NCBI GenBank assembly: GCA_964620445.1
Contig: CAZUHB010000007.1
Span: forward strand, 1 to 64,000
Source of the DNA: CAZUHB01 sp964620445
Lineage (GTDB): Bacteria > Planctomycetota > B15-G4 > CAYZWU01
Length of the DNA stretch: 64,000 nt
Reading direction: 5' to 3'
The position numbers were made by a program, and so were the translations under genes. Numbering within the stretch: position 1 is the first letter of the stretch; each line of letters opens with the position of its first letter. The notes beneath the pieces were generated by a model. It ran no database searches. It saw nothing but the letters and a program-made list of their open reading frames with translations, and was not told the origin of the DNA. Shown piece by piece: positions 50,960 through 60,101 of this stretch.

Positions 50960-52513
50960 ATGAAAAAGCTGAACAAACCCGTTCTTCTGACCGCGATCGG
51001 AATCGTTCTCGCTATCGCCTGTCTCGTCATATGGGCCAACGAGCCGGCGCGGCCCAATGTGATCCTCATTTCCATCGACACACTGCGGCCCGATCGAATG
51101 GGAGTCTACGGCCACCGGCCGATGGGGAGATCGACAACATCCTTTCTCGACGATCTGGCGTCGAAGGGCGCGGTTTTCGCCGACGCGGTGAGCACCTCGT
51201 CCTGGACGCTGCCAGGCCACTGGGCGCTGTTCACCGGTCTTCCCGACGATCTCCACGGGATGGTAGACGACCGCGTGCCCTGCCCTGACGACGTTCCACT
51301 CCTCGCGGAGCTCTTTCAGAATGCCGGTTACCAAACAGCCGGATTCTACTCGGGGCCCTATCTCCATCCCTTTTTCGGTTTCGACCGCGGATTCGATATT
51401 TATGAATCCTGCCTCGACTTCACCATGGTCTACGACTTGACCGAAGAGGAACTCGAGCGCGCCCCCCGGGAGGAGGTGACCGATCTCACCGTGAACATGG
51501 AACGCCTCTCCCATGCCGCGATCACCAGCGAGGCGGTCACGCGCAAGGCCGAACGATTCGTGCGCGGGCGGAGCGGCAGTCCTTTCTTCCTCTTTCTGCA
51601 CTATTTCGACGTGCACAACGACTACACGCCTCCTCCGCCGCACGACAGGCGTTACGGGCCGCCCTACGATGGATGGGTCGACGGCCGCGGCGTCTTGACC
51701 GATCCCCGGATCAACGCCGAAATGGATCGCCGCGATCTCATCCAGCTCATGGCTCTCTACGACGGCGAGGTGTCGTGGGTCGACGAAAACATCCGTCTTC
51801 TCTTCCGGGCGATCGATCGGATCGATCCGGAGATTCTGGAAGACACCATCGTTGTCGTCACTTCCGATCATGGCGAGGAGTTCTTCGAGCATGGTGTGAT
51901 CGGTCACCGCAACAATCTCTCGACGCGCTCCGTGCGCATTCCGTTGATCATTACCTTTCCCGACCGCATTCCGGCCGGGACCGAGGTGGACGGCACCGCG
52001 CGGATCTACGACATCGCCCCCACGATCGCCGATCTCGCCGGATTGTGCCTGCCGCCGATCGTGTTCGGCTCGTCTCTACTCGATCTCATCGCCGAAGCGG
52101 ACGGCCCGAAAGGGAGCGAGGCGGATTCTGCCCGACCGGCGCTTTGCGAGCTGACAACCGTTCCCCGGGCGCAGGGAGAGAAATACGTGAAGCAGACCGC
52201 GCTGCGCCTGGGATCGATGAAGCTGATCACCGTGCAGCAAAGGCGCTGGTCGCGCGACAAGCCGGCCGATTTCACCGGGGCTCTTCTGTCCGAGGCGGAG
52301 TATCTCTACGATCTGGCAACCGATCCCGAGGAGTCGACCGACATCAGTACGGAAAAGACGGAGCTCTTGCACTGGATGCGGCAGAGGAGAGATGACGTTT
52401 ATGACGCGCTGAAAGTGAGATTCAGAAAATACCGCGACCCGGTCGATTCAACGGCCCGCCAGGTTCCCGAGTGGCTTCAGCGGAACCTCGAGAAGCTCGG
52501 ATACAGCCGGTGA
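50960..52513 (+). CDS. Sulfatase-fold hydrolase with Thr at the nucleophile position
   Basis: The 517-aa protein has an N-terminal membrane anchor (LLTAIGIVLAIACLVIWA) and the alkaline-phosphatase/sulfatase fold. Metal-binding D40 lies in LISIDTLRPD, and the nucleophile region reads SSWTLPGHWALFTG, with Thr83 where sulfatases have Cys/Ser of the C/S-x-P-x-R motif. VTSDHGEEFFEHG supplies further ligands. Since formylglycine cannot form from Thr, it is more likely a phosphodiesterase or phosphoglycerol/phosphoethanolamine-type transferase than a true sulfatase. It is 28 nt downstream of the cytochrome gene. Confidence 0.85.
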   Translation: MKKLNKPVLLTAIGIVLAIACLVIWANEPARPNVILISIDTLRPDRMGVYGHRPMGRSTTSFLDDLASKGAVFADAVSTSSWTLPGHWALFTGLPDDLHGMVDDRVPCPDDVPLLAELFQNAGYQTAGFYSGPYLHPFFGFDRGFDIYESCLDFTMVYDLTEEELERAPREEVTDLTVNMERLSHAAITSEAVTRKAERFVRGRSGSPFFLFLHYFDVHNDYTPPPPHDRRYGPPYDGWVDGRGVLTDPRINAEMDRRDLIQLMALYDGEVSWVDENIRLLFRAIDRIDPEILEDTIVVVTSDHGEEFFEHGVIGHRNNLSTRSVRIPLIITFPDRIPAGTEVDGTARIYDIAPTIADLAGLCLPPIVFGSSLLDLIAEADGPKGSEADSARPALCELTTVPRAQGEKYVKQTALRLGSMKLITVQQRRWSRDKPADFTGALLSEAEYLYDLATDPEESTDISTEKTELLHWMRQRRDDVYDALKVRFRKYRDPVDSTARQVPEWLQRNLEKLGYSR

Positions 52514-52529
52514 TGACTTTTCGGGCGGC

Positions 52530-53543
52530 TCACTCTTTTTCGAGATAGGCCTCGGTCTTGTACAGAAAATATGTAAACGACGCGGAAGAGACCTTGAAGA
52601 TCTCGTCACCGGTGATCGTCGACTTCAGGTAACGGATCGATTTCTCCGCACCCTGCTTGCCCGGATCGGTGATCTCGAACACGATTTTCTCTCCGGTCAC
52701 CTTGCCAAGGGTGACGATCAGGCCCGGATTGTCGAGTCCGACCTGTTCGGGCCGCGCTCCGTGGGGGCAGAATGCCATCGCCTTCAAGCCGCAAAGCGGA
52801 GGAACCATGTGATTGAGGTGCTGCATCGACGCCTTGCCCTCGACGGGAAAAGTCATCCACCATTCGTACTCCTCCTCACCCTCGGCGCCTCCCATATTGC
52901 GTCTCTCGAATAACATCCGGCCCTGTTTGTTGATGAGTTCGAGTGAATCGACCACCTTGCCCGAACGCCGTTCGATATGTATCGTCCTGTCGCGCCAGGC
53001 GTGCATCCAGTTGTCGCCCTTGTTCACTCCCCTCCTGACGTTTTCCATGATCAGCATGACGTCATCGGAACCGACCTTCCGCACGAATGTTCCCCTCAGC
53101 GGTCCCATGTTCTTTCCCACGACCAGGTTCGCCAGAAGAGCGCCGGTGATATCGAGGATTTGGACGTGGATTCCCTGTTTTTCATCCACCTCGTATTCTC
53201 TGTAGGTCTCCGGATCGCTGGAAACAACATCGGATATCTTGGCCCGGCCCAAGGACTCCAGCAGGATATCCACCCATCGGATATCGGCGAGACAGTTCTT
53301 CTCCTTCTGCGGGATGTACCATCGGTTCGGGCTCTCCTTCTGAAGAGTGATCTCCTTGGAGCCCTGAGAAATCCGGATCGTGTGGGCCTTGTCGACCGAG
53401 TATCCGGGAAACAGAATCATCTCGCTCTCGTCCATGGTCTGCCGCGCGGCATAGCCCGTTGTCCAAGGCTTGTCGAGAAAGAGGATGAAAATCACCTGCA
53501 ATCCGAGAATACAGCTCAGAATGATATTGATACGCTTTTTCAC
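52530..53543 (-). CDS. DUF4340-type membrane-anchored protein
   Basis: The 337-aa protein has an N-terminal membrane anchor (INIILSCILGLQVIFILFL) and repeated beta modules typical of DUF4340, including the sequences ITLQKESPNRWYIP and LLANLVVGKNMGPLRGTFV. This domain often follows GldG-like genes. Its ATG overlaps the stop of the GldG-like gene by 4 nt, which supports a shared complex at the inner membrane's periplasmic side. Its exact role is unknown. Confidence 0.85.
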   Translation of the reverse strand: MKKRINIILSCILGLQVIFILFLDKPWTTGYAARQTMDESEMILFPGYSVDKAHTIRISQGSKEITLQKESPNRWYIPQKEKNCLADIRWVDILLESLGRAKISDVVSSDPETYREYEVDEKQGIHVQILDITGALLANLVVGKNMGPLRGTFVRKVGSDDVMLIMENVRRGVNKGDNWMHAWRDRTIHIERRSGKVVDSLELINKQGRMLFERRNMGGAEGEEEYEWWMTFPVEGKASMQHLNHMVPPLCGLKAMAFCPHGARPEQVGLDNPGLIVTLGKVTGEKIVFEITDPGKQGAEKSIRYLKSTITGDEIFKVSSASFTYFLYKTEAYLEKE

Positions 53544-55468
53544 AGCTCCACCTCCTTCCGCCGGGAGGGTTTTCGCATGTAGAGGACGATTAGCCCCAGT
53601 ATGACGACCACTGTCGCGCCACCGATCGCCCCGATCGTTTTGAGAAAGAACACCGTTCCCGGCTTCTTCCTGAAAGAGGGATCGATGAAACGCAAGTAGA
53701 CCTCGCGGGTTCTGATGTCTTTGAATGTTTTGCCCATCGAAAGATAGTCCACGGCATTTGCCATGAACTGCAACATCCCGACGAAGCCGTTTTGAATCGC
53801 GGCCTGGGTGGTCTGAGACACACCATAAGGCGCTGACGGGTTTTCGATGAAACTCTCGCAGCCGATAACCAGTATCGCCGCGTTCTTCGACTGCAAGATG
53901 ATGTCCTCGGGATGGGACAGGCCTTCTACCGGGGCCTCTGTTCCGTCGCCGGTCGGCGGAGAGTCGCCGGACGGCGGAGAGTCGCCGGACGGCGCGGAGT
54001 CCTGGATTCCGCCTCCGGGGACGTCCTTCTCTTCGCCCGAGGCGGAACGATCTCCGGGCTCGTCCCGATCCTTCTTCTTGCCTCCTTCTCCGCGATCGAC
54101 GGGAAAGTCGTAGAGGTTTGCCGGCCGGACCGTTCTTTGCAGCGATTTCATTTTCTCGGCCTTCTTGATCTCATCGAGGAGTTCGTCCGACATGTTCTTC
54201 AGCATGTAGTACGATGGAAAGGATCCCTCGATCATTCCAGCGAGCGCGTAGTGGCTGTAGTTCCCCTTGCCCGGATCCACGATCTTGCCAGGAGTGATCT
54301 CGAGCCCCTCGGACTGATTCCATGCCTTGGCAGAGGACCGGAGCAGCGTGGTCGCCTCACAGCCCGACGGTGGAGACAGTTCGAGACTGCTCGCAAAGAG
54401 CATGTACATGTCGTTTCTCAGACCGGCCGTGATCGGATGCTGCCAGTTGAAGTACTTTTGGAGCAGGCGCACATAGGGCTGATAGGGAAACTCGTTGAAG
54501 TACATACAGTTCGTATCCATTACGAGATCCTTGTTGATCACGATCCCGTAATGATCCAGCCACTCGTCGAGACGCCCCTTGTCGGGCCTCGCCACGTAAC
54601 TGGTCATCGTGGCCCGAACGCCCGGCCGGATCAAAAGCAGCTTCCCCCCGCGCATGATGAACTGATCGACGAAATACATGGCGAGATCGTCGATCAGGTG
54701 GGTGTTTGTCAGAACGAGTGTGGTCACCTCTTCCGGAACAGGTTGCCTCAGACCGATGGTGATCACATCGTACTGTCCGTGTTCGTCCAGATAGTCGGCG
54801 AGGTAGGAAAGGTTGTCCTCGATCGAATACCGATTCCGTCTCTTTCGCGACTGTTCTCTCTGCGCCCTGATCTCGGGCGAAAGTTCTTCCAGGTTCTCCT
54901 CGGGCAATTGGTGGAAGGCGACGGTGATCGGGTTTTCTCTGATGACGCGCAAGATCCTCATGATGAGGTCATACTCGAGGGTCGCCGGATTGATAAACTC
55001 TATCGACTTGAATCGATCGACGTGAATAACGGCGATCCCCATGTAGACGACGGCAGTCTCCTGGCGGTCGGCGCGCTGGGACTGAAGAGCCTTCGGTTTG
55101 ATGTTGTAACCGTTCGCCTCCTTCTCTATATCGGGCCTCGAGGAGGGATCAAGATAGATGAGATTGATCTTGTCCCCCGCGGAGATCTTGATCTCCTCGA
55201 GCTGATCGATAGCTCTTTTGCGAAACTCCTGGTAGCCGGCCGGGAGTTCCTCGGAGAAGTACGCCTTGATCGTCAGAGTGCTGTCCAGACCGTCCAGGAT
55301 CTCGACCGTATCCGCGCTCAGCGTATACATCTGTGTTTCGGTGAGATCCCACCTGACGAAATGTTCATTAGAGATCAGGTTGAACGCGATCAGGTTCAAG
55401 ACCACCAGGACCAGCGTCCAGGGGATTCGCCACCTTCTGTTCCGATCTGTTTTTTGTGTTTCCGGCAT
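53540..55468 (-). CDS. GldG-like ABC transporter auxiliary protein
   Basis: The 642-aa protein has N- and C-terminal membrane spans (WTLVLVVLNLIAFNLI; VVVILGLIVLYM) and a large periplasmic part, as in GldG (ABC_transp_aux). DLTETQMYTLSADTVEILDGL near residue 40 is the characteristic GldG block. A Gly/Ser/Pro/Asp-rich segment about residues 470-510 includes a short tandem repeat. It lies between the permease gene (10-nt gap) and the DUF4340 gene (overlap). It may link ABC-2 transport to gliding-type motility, surface assembly or export. Confidence 0.88.
   Translation of the reverse strand: MPETQKTDRNRRWRIPWTLVLVVLNLIAFNLISNEHFVRWDLTETQMYTLSADTVEILDGLDSTLTIKAYFSEELPAGYQEFRKRAIDQLEEIKISAGDKINLIYLDPSSRPDIEKEANGYNIKPKALQSQRADRQETAVVYMGIAVIHVDRFKSIEFINPATLEYDLIMRILRVIRENPITVAFHQLPEENLEELSPEIRAQREQSRKRRNRYSIEDNLSYLADYLDEHGQYDVITIGLRQPVPEEVTTLVLTNTHLIDDLAMYFVDQFIMRGGKLLLIRPGVRATMTSYVARPDKGRLDEWLDHYGIVINKDLVMDTNCMYFNEFPYQPYVRLLQKYFNWQHPITAGLRNDMYMLFASSLELSPPSGCEATTLLRSSAKAWNQSEGLEITPGKIVDPGKGNYSHYALAGMIEGSFPSYYMLKNMSDELLDEIKKAEKMKSLQRTVRPANLYDFPVDRGEGGKKKDRDEPGDRSASGEEKDVPGGGIQDSAPSGDSPPSGDSPPTGDGTEAPVEGLSHPEDIILQSKNAAILVIGCESFIENPSAPYGVSQTTQAAIQNGFVGMLQFMANAVDYLSMGKTFKDIRTREVYLRFIDPSFRKKPGTVFFLKTIGAIGGATVVVILGLIVLYMRKPSRRKEVEL
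53945..53998. repeat. Three 18-bp tandem repeats in the GldG-like gene
   Basis: Units GTCGCCGGTCGGCGGAGA (53945-53962), the same with one base changed (53963-53980), and a slightly diverged third (53981-53998) encode SGDSPP-type repeats in the linker of the GldG-like protein. They probably vary in number between strains. Confidence 0.8.
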
Positions 55469-55478
55469 TGCCAGGCCT

Positions 55479-56198
55479 CTACCTTCTCTTTGTCACGGTT
55501 CGCGTGTTGAGATACAGGAAAAAGACGATGATCGACAGATAGTAGACCACATCACGCGAATCAAGGAGTCCCCGCTTGATCGACTCGAAGTGGTAACTGA
55601 GCGACAGGTACTCGAGGACCTTCAACAATCCGGGAAGGATTCCCTGGTAGGGCAATATTCCGATCAGGAATAGCACGAAACAGAGAACGAGACCGATGAT
55701 GAATGCCACGATCTGATTGTCGTTGAGCCCCGATGCGAAGAGACCGATCGCCAGGTAGGCGCCTCCCAGGAAGAGGCAGCTGAGATATCCCCCCCAGACC
55801 GGCCCGAAATCTGGATCACCCACGTAGTTCAAGATGATCGGAATGGGCAGGGTGAAAAGAAGACTGACGAAAAGCAGCCCGAACCCGGCCAGGAATTTTC
55901 CCAGAACGACTTCGCCCTCCCGGATCGGCATCGTGAGGAGGATCTCGATCGTCCCCAGCTTCTTTTCCTCCGACCACATGCGCATACTGATCGCCGGGAT
56001 GAAGAAAAGAAACACGTAGGGGATGTAGAAGAAGAATCCGGCCATATCCACGTGATCGCGCTTGAAAAAAGGCGGGTTTCCCACCCAGAAGAAAAACCAG
56101 CCCATGACGACCAGGAATACGGTCATGAACACATACGCGATGGGAGTCCGGAAATAGGACCGGAACTCCTTGCCTGCGATGATCAGACAGTTTCTCAT
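55479..56198 (-). CDS. ABC-2 type transporter permease (GldF-like)
   Basis: The 239-aa protein has six predicted membrane segments (YVFMTVFLVVMGWFFFWVG; FFFYIPYVFLFFIPAISM; FGLLFVSLLFTLPIPII; and three more) with the EEKKLGTIEILLTMPI block typical of ABC-2 permeases such as GldF. It pairs with the ATPase gene, whose stop it overlaps by 4 nt. The substrate of the pump is unknown. Confidence 0.9.
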   Translation of the reverse strand: MRNCLIIAGKEFRSYFRTPIAYVFMTVFLVVMGWFFFWVGNPPFFKRDHVDMAGFFFYIPYVFLFFIPAISMRMWSEEKKLGTIEILLTMPIREGEVVLGKFLAGFGLLFVSLLFTLPIPIILNYVGDPDFGPVWGGYLSCLFLGGAYLAIGLFASGLNDNQIVAFIIGLVLCFVLFLIGILPYQGILPGLLKVLEYLSLSYHFESIKRGLLDSRDVVYYLSIIVFFLYLNTRTVTKRR

Positions 56199-57136
56199 TC
56201 CTCTGTTTCTCCGATGGTCAAGCTCGAGAAGACACTCTCCAGGGAGGCCACCTCGCGCCGCAACTCGGTCAGGATGAATTTCTTTTCCACGGCGAGATTG
56301 AAGATCTTCTCGGCAATGTCTTCCTTGCCCTCGCTCGAAAGAGTGTAGCTCGCCTGTTCGGCATCCTCAGTTTTCATTCGAAAAGAGGAGACAAATGGAG
56401 CCGCGCTGAATGCCTGGTCGATCTCGTCCGTTCCGCCCTTGATCGTCACCTCGTACGAGACCCCTCCCCTGATCCGATTCGCGAGCTGCTCCGGTTCGCC
56501 ATCGGCGACGATCCGTCCCTTGTCGATGATGAGCACGCGGTTGCAGGTGGACTGCACCTCGGGAAGGATGTGGGTGGAGAGGATCACCGTCTTCTCCATG
56601 CCGATCTTCTTGATCAGATCGCGAATCTCGATGATCTGGTTCGGATCGAGACCGGTCGTCGGCTCGTCGAGGATGAGGATCTTCGGATCATGGATCATGC
56701 TCTGAGCCAGACCGACCCTCTGCCGGTACCCCTTCGAGAGATAGCCCACCTTGCGGGTCAGGACCTCGCTCAGTCCGCAGGCGAGAACGATCTCCTTTAT
56801 CCGGGCCTTTCTCTGGGCGCTCGGCACCCGGCGGATAGCCGCTGCAAATCTGAGAAACTCCAAGACCTCCATGTCGAGGTAGAGCGGTGCGGACTCGGGC
56901 AGATAGCCGATGCTCCTTCGCACCTCGTAGGGATTCTCGGCCACGTCGTAACCTGCGACGTTCACTGAACCGCTGTCCTTGGCCAGGTAGGTTGTGATCA
57001 TGCGCATGGTGGTGGTTTTGCCCGCGCCATTCGGCCCAAGAAAGCCGACGACCTCGCCGCCGCTGATTTTGAACGAAATCCCGTCAACGGCCCTGTTCGG
57101 GCCGAAGCTCTTTCTCAAATTCTCAATCTCTATCAT
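56195..57136 (-). CDS. ABC transporter ATP-binding protein (GldA-like)
   Basis: The 313-aa ATPase has Walker A GPNGAGKTT, signature LSKGYRQRVGLAQ, Walker B ILILDEPTTGLDP and a switch His. The C-terminal extension fits ABC-2 exporters of the GldA/NosF type. It energises the coupled permease. The start ATG at 57136 follows a 102-bp gap that has a perfect 7-bp inverted repeat. Confidence 0.93.
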   Translation of the reverse strand: MIEIENLRKSFGPNRAVDGISFKISGGEVVGFLGPNGAGKTTTMRMITTYLAKDSGSVNVAGYDVAENPYEVRRSIGYLPESAPLYLDMEVLEFLRFAAAIRRVPSAQRKARIKEIVLACGLSEVLTRKVGYLSKGYRQRVGLAQSMIHDPKILILDEPTTGLDPNQIIEIRDLIKKIGMEKTVILSTHILPEVQSTCNRVLIIDKGRIVADGEPEQLANRIRGGVSYEVTIKGGTDEIDQAFSAAPFVSSFRMKTEDAEQASYTLSSEGKEDIAEKIFNLAVEKKFILTELRREVASLESVFSSLTIGETEE

Positions 57137-57184
57137 GAGCGCGACTCCGGGCCTATAAAGATTATTCTATATTACTCGACACAT

Positions 57185-57205
57185 ATCATTCTGAAACGGA
57201 ATGAT
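57185..57205. promoter_or_regulatory. Inverted repeat upstream of the GldA-like gene
   Basis: ATCATTC (57185-57191) and GAATGAT (57199-57205) form a perfect 7-bp palindrome around a 7-nt spacer, about 49-69 bp upstream of the GldA-like start, in an AT-rich gap. It may be an operator or a weak terminator of the btuD-like gene; no T-run follows. Confidence 0.35.
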
Positions 57206-57238
57206 TCTATTCAGCGTTAGTCTCATTTCAAAAGAAAT

Positions 57239-58108
57239 TTACAGCTCTCGATCATGTTCGGTCCCTTCCGGTCCCGAAGTTCCGCGGTTGGAGGAATCTG
57301 ACCTCTCCAAAAGGGGAAGAGGAATGATGTACGGACGTCCCGTTACGGCGTTGACATCGATGTAGACCTCGGTCTCGTAGGTATCCTTGATCAACTGATA
57401 CTGGATCACCTCCGCGGGCGGCCCCACCCGTTTCGCTCTTCCGTCGGCCATCAGGCAGAGCCTGTCGAACCATGTGGACGCCATGGTCAAGTCGTGAAGA
57501 ACGGAGACCACGGTAAGTTGACGCTCTTTTCTCAATCGGACGAGAAGGCGGTGAACATTAACTTGATGTTTGATATCGAGAAACGACGTCGGCTCGTCGA
57601 GAAGAACGATGTCCGGCTCCTGCGCCAGCGCCATTGCCAGAATCACCCTTTGTCGTTCCCCTCCCGAGAGATCTCCCATGATTCTATCCTTGAGGTGGTC
57701 CGTTTCGGTGACCTCCAGCGCCCAGCGCGCAATCTCGAGATCGTGGGATTTTTCGAAACCCAGCCACCCGAGAAAGGGGTACCGCCCCATGAGAACCACC
57801 TCCTGCACCGTGAAGGGGAAGGTTGGCGCCGCCTCCTGGGGCACGTAGGCGATGGTCCGCGCTCGCGCGGCGGGGGATTTCCGGCTCAGGGGATTTCCCC
57901 GGACGAACACCGTGCCCCGGTCGGGGACGAGCAGCCCCGCCATCGCCCGAAGGAGGGTGGTCTTTCCCGACCCGTTCGGACCGATGATCCCGAACACTTC
58001 CCCCTCGCCGATCTTCAGATCGATCGGGTGCAGGGTGAATGCCGCGGGGCCGAAATCTTTCGCGACGCCACAGAGCTCGAGAACGGGAACCTCTCGGCCG
58101 TCAGACAT
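57239..58108 (-). CDS. FecE/BtuD-like ABC transporter ATP-binding protein
   Basis: The 289-aa ATPase has Walker A GPNGSGKTT, signature LSGGERQRVILAMALAQ, Walker B DIVLLDEPTSFLD and switch His in VSVLHDL. It resembles ATPases for iron-siderophore, heme or cobalamin import. Its start overlaps the permease stop by 8 bases. It powers the FecCD-type permease encoded upstream. Confidence 0.93.
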   Translation of the reverse strand: MSDGREVPVLELCGVAKDFGPAAFTLHPIDLKIGEGEVFGIIGPNGSGKTTLLRAMAGLLVPDRGTVFVRGNPLSRKSPAARARTIAYVPQEAAPTFPFTVQEVVLMGRYPFLGWLGFEKSHDLEIARWALEVTETDHLKDRIMGDLSGGERQRVILAMALAQEPDIVLLDEPTSFLDIKHQVNVHRLLVRLRKERQLTVVSVLHDLTMASTWFDRLCLMADGRAKRVGPPAEVIQYQLIKDTYETEVYIDVNAVTGRPYIIPLPLLERSDSSNRGTSGPEGTEHDREL

Positions 58109-59129
58109 TATTGAGCGTCCTCCTGCGGTGGCTTTTCAAGAGGTAGAGAAAAAACGGTCCGCCGCAAAAGGCGGTGATGATCCCCACGGGAAGCTGAATC
58201 GGATAGAGCACGATCCTCGACACGAGGTCGGCCGCGACGAGAAAGGCCGCTCCGCCCAGGAACGACGCGGGCAGCAACAGACGATGGTCCGTTCCGATGA
58301 TGAGCCGGAACAGGTGGGGAACGATCAGCCCCACGAAACCTATCATGCCGCAAAAAGAGACGACCGCACCCACGATGAGCGACGTGCCCACGAAAGCCAG
58401 CACGCGGATCCTTTCCACGTGTACACCGAGGCTCGCCGCGGCTTCATCTCCCAGGGTGAGAATGTTGAGCGACCGGGCCAGGGGAACGAGGCCGCAGACT
58501 CCGACGAGAGCGATCGTGCCTGCCCAATAGAAGAGATCGACGTTGATGAAGTCGAGGCTCCCGACCATCCAGAACAAGATACCCCGCGCCTCGCGCATAT
58601 CGGCCACGGCAAAGAGAAAGAGGATCAAGGCGCCCGCAAAAGCATTGAACACGACTCCGACCAGGATGAGTGTGACAGGCTCCAGGCGGCCCCGGTTGCG
58701 CGCCGTGAAATAGACGAGAAATGTGGTGGCCAGCGCCGTGCCGAAGGCGGCGATCGCACCGCAGGGGATGGTGATCCCAGCCACGACGGCCACGGAAAAA
58801 CCGAAAAGACGCGCCCCGACCCCCCCCACGGCAGCGCCTCCTGAGATTCCAAGTATATGGGGATAGGCCAAGGGGTTACGCAGTAATGCCTGTAGTATCA
58901 CACCACAGGCGCCGAGGCTCCCGCCCACCACCGCGGCTGCCAGAATGCGCGGGAGCCTGATCTTGTAGAGGATGTCGTCGGTGAGTTCGGAACCGCCCCG
59001 GCCGAGGAATGAACCGAGCGGATCAAGCGGCATATAGAAGGCGATCAACGAGACCACGACCAGGAGCGCGGCGAGGATCGCGAGAGAGGTCACCCAACGA
59101 CCTGGAGTCAAATTTTTGATGTCGGTCAA
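58101..59129 (-). CDS. FecCD/BtuC-type permease
   Basis: The 342-aa polytopic protein has about ten membrane segments and the BtuC/FecCD blocks: GSELTDDILYKIRLPRILAA near residue 40, QALLRNPLAYPHILGISGGA, and FVGLIVPHLFRLIIGTDH. It imports siderophore, heme or cobalamin with the adjacent ATPase and binding protein. The start is TTG at 59129 (GAGGA about 10 nt upstream), inside a 7-bp closed hairpin that could limit translation. An alternative GTG start is at 59093. Confidence 0.9.
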   Translation of the reverse strand: MTDIKNLTPGRWVTSLAILAALLVVVSLIAFYMPLDPLGSFLGRGGSELTDDILYKIRLPRILAAAVVGGSLGACGVILQALLRNPLAYPHILGISGGAAVGGVGARLFGFSVAVVAGITIPCGAIAAFGTALATTFLVYFTARNRGRLEPVTLILVGVVFNAFAGALILFLFAVADMREARGILFWMVGSLDFINVDLFYWAGTIALVGVCGLVPLARSLNILTLGDEAAASLGVHVERIRVLAFVGTSLIVGAVVSFCGMIGFVGLIVPHLFRLIIGTDHRLLLPASFLGGAAFLVAADLVSRIVLYPIQLPVGIITAFCGGPFFLYLLKSHRRRTLNNV

Positions 59130-59188
59130 GGCAAAGGTATCCTCAAGACCTGGTTCAGTTAGAAACAGTGCAGGTTACACTCTTTGCC
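59130..59188 (-). promoter_or_regulatory. Stem-loop covering the ribosome-binding site of the BtuC-like gene
   Basis: GGCAAAG and CTTTGCC (59182-59188 and 59130-59136) close a 59-nt structure immediately before the TTG start at 59129. An inner stem of ACCTG/CAGGT is also possible. It encloses GAGGA, the likely ribosome-binding sequence. It is not the cobalamin riboswitch consensus. The RNA could control the intercistronic step between the binding-protein and permease genes. Confidence 0.4.
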
Positions 59189-59210
59189 TCCCCGAGGAAA
59201 AGACCTTTTA

Positions 59211-60101
59211 TCACCGGCTGGATATTTCGGGGAACAGTGTGCGGCCGACCAGGTCGAGCCCCTCGGCCATGCGCGGTCCGGGGCGATAGACGAGATCGCT
59301 GTTCAAATGATGGATCCGCCCCTCGTTGACCGCCGTGAGGGAGGAAAATCTCTTCCATTGGTTCTCATCGCTCTCATCGTCCATGGCCGAATCGATGATG
59401 ATTTCGGGATCGGCAGCCAGAACGAACTCCATGTTGAGTACTGGCCACGCGCCCATTCCGGTAGCCACGTTGATGCCGCCCAGTGACTCGATCAGCTCGT
59501 TCTGGAAGGTCCCTTCGCCCACGGCCACGAGCGGCTTGCGGCCCATGACCCAGAGTATTCTCTTCTTCGGAAGACCTTCGTACCTCTTTTTCGTCTCGTC
59601 GAGTTTCTGGCGGAGCGTTTTCTCGAGCCGTGCCGCATCTTGGTCGATCTTTAGGACCCGGCCGATCTCGCGCACGGCCTCGAAAGTCTCGTCGATCGTA
59701 TTGTTCCAGACGACGAGGACTTCCAGGTCGAGCCGCACGAGATTGTCGTAGCTCTCGCGGAGAAGATTCCCGGTTGCCGCGAGGATGACCAGGTCCGGTT
59801 TGATTGCCAGCATCGCCTCCATGTTCGGCTTGAGGAAATCTCCCACAACGGGAAGGGACGCCGCTTCCGGTGGGTAGTCGCACCAAGCTGTCACACCCCT
59901 GACCCGATCCCCGGCATCGAGAGCGAACAGGATCTCCGTGATACTCGGCGTCAACGAAACGATTCGGCCGTATTCTCCTGCCTGAACGGTGGGAGGCACG
60001 AAGGTACCGCCTCTGGTGCACCCAACCCAGAAAATCACAACGATCAGAAGAATGGGACGAATTCCTCGTCCAAACACTCCTGCACTCTTCTTCGGACTCA
60101 A
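59211..60101 (-). CDS. BtuF-like substrate-binding lipoprotein
   Basis: The 296-aa protein begins with a lipoprotein signal (IVVIFWVGC). The type III periplasmic-binding fold is shown by GRIVSLTPSITEILFALDAG, VVGDFLKPNMEAMLAIKPDLV and the C-terminal block RIHHLNSDLVYRPGPRM. BtuF, FhuD and heme-binding proteins share these. Its start overlaps the NapH-NapG fusion stop by 4 nt. I infer corrinoid, heme or siderophore binding but cannot pick among these. Confidence 0.88.
   Translation of the reverse strand: MSPKKSAGVFGRGIRPILLIVVIFWVGCTRGGTFVPPTVQAGEYGRIVSLTPSITEILFALDAGDRVRGVTAWCDYPPEAASLPVVGDFLKPNMEAMLAIKPDLVILAATGNLLRESYDNLVRLDLEVLVVWNNTIDETFEAVREIGRVLKIDQDAARLEKTLRQKLDETKKRYEGLPKKRILWVMGRKPLVAVGEGTFQNELIESLGGINVATGMGAWPVLNMEFVLAADPEIIIDSAMDDESDENQWKRFSSLTAVNEGRIHHLNSDLVYRPGPRMAEGLDLVGRTLFPEISSR

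Noticed and set aside
59130..59210. Cobalamin riboswitch before the BtuC-like gene
   Set aside because: The gap has a stem-loop but no B12-box-like sequence; the length (81 nt) is also too short.
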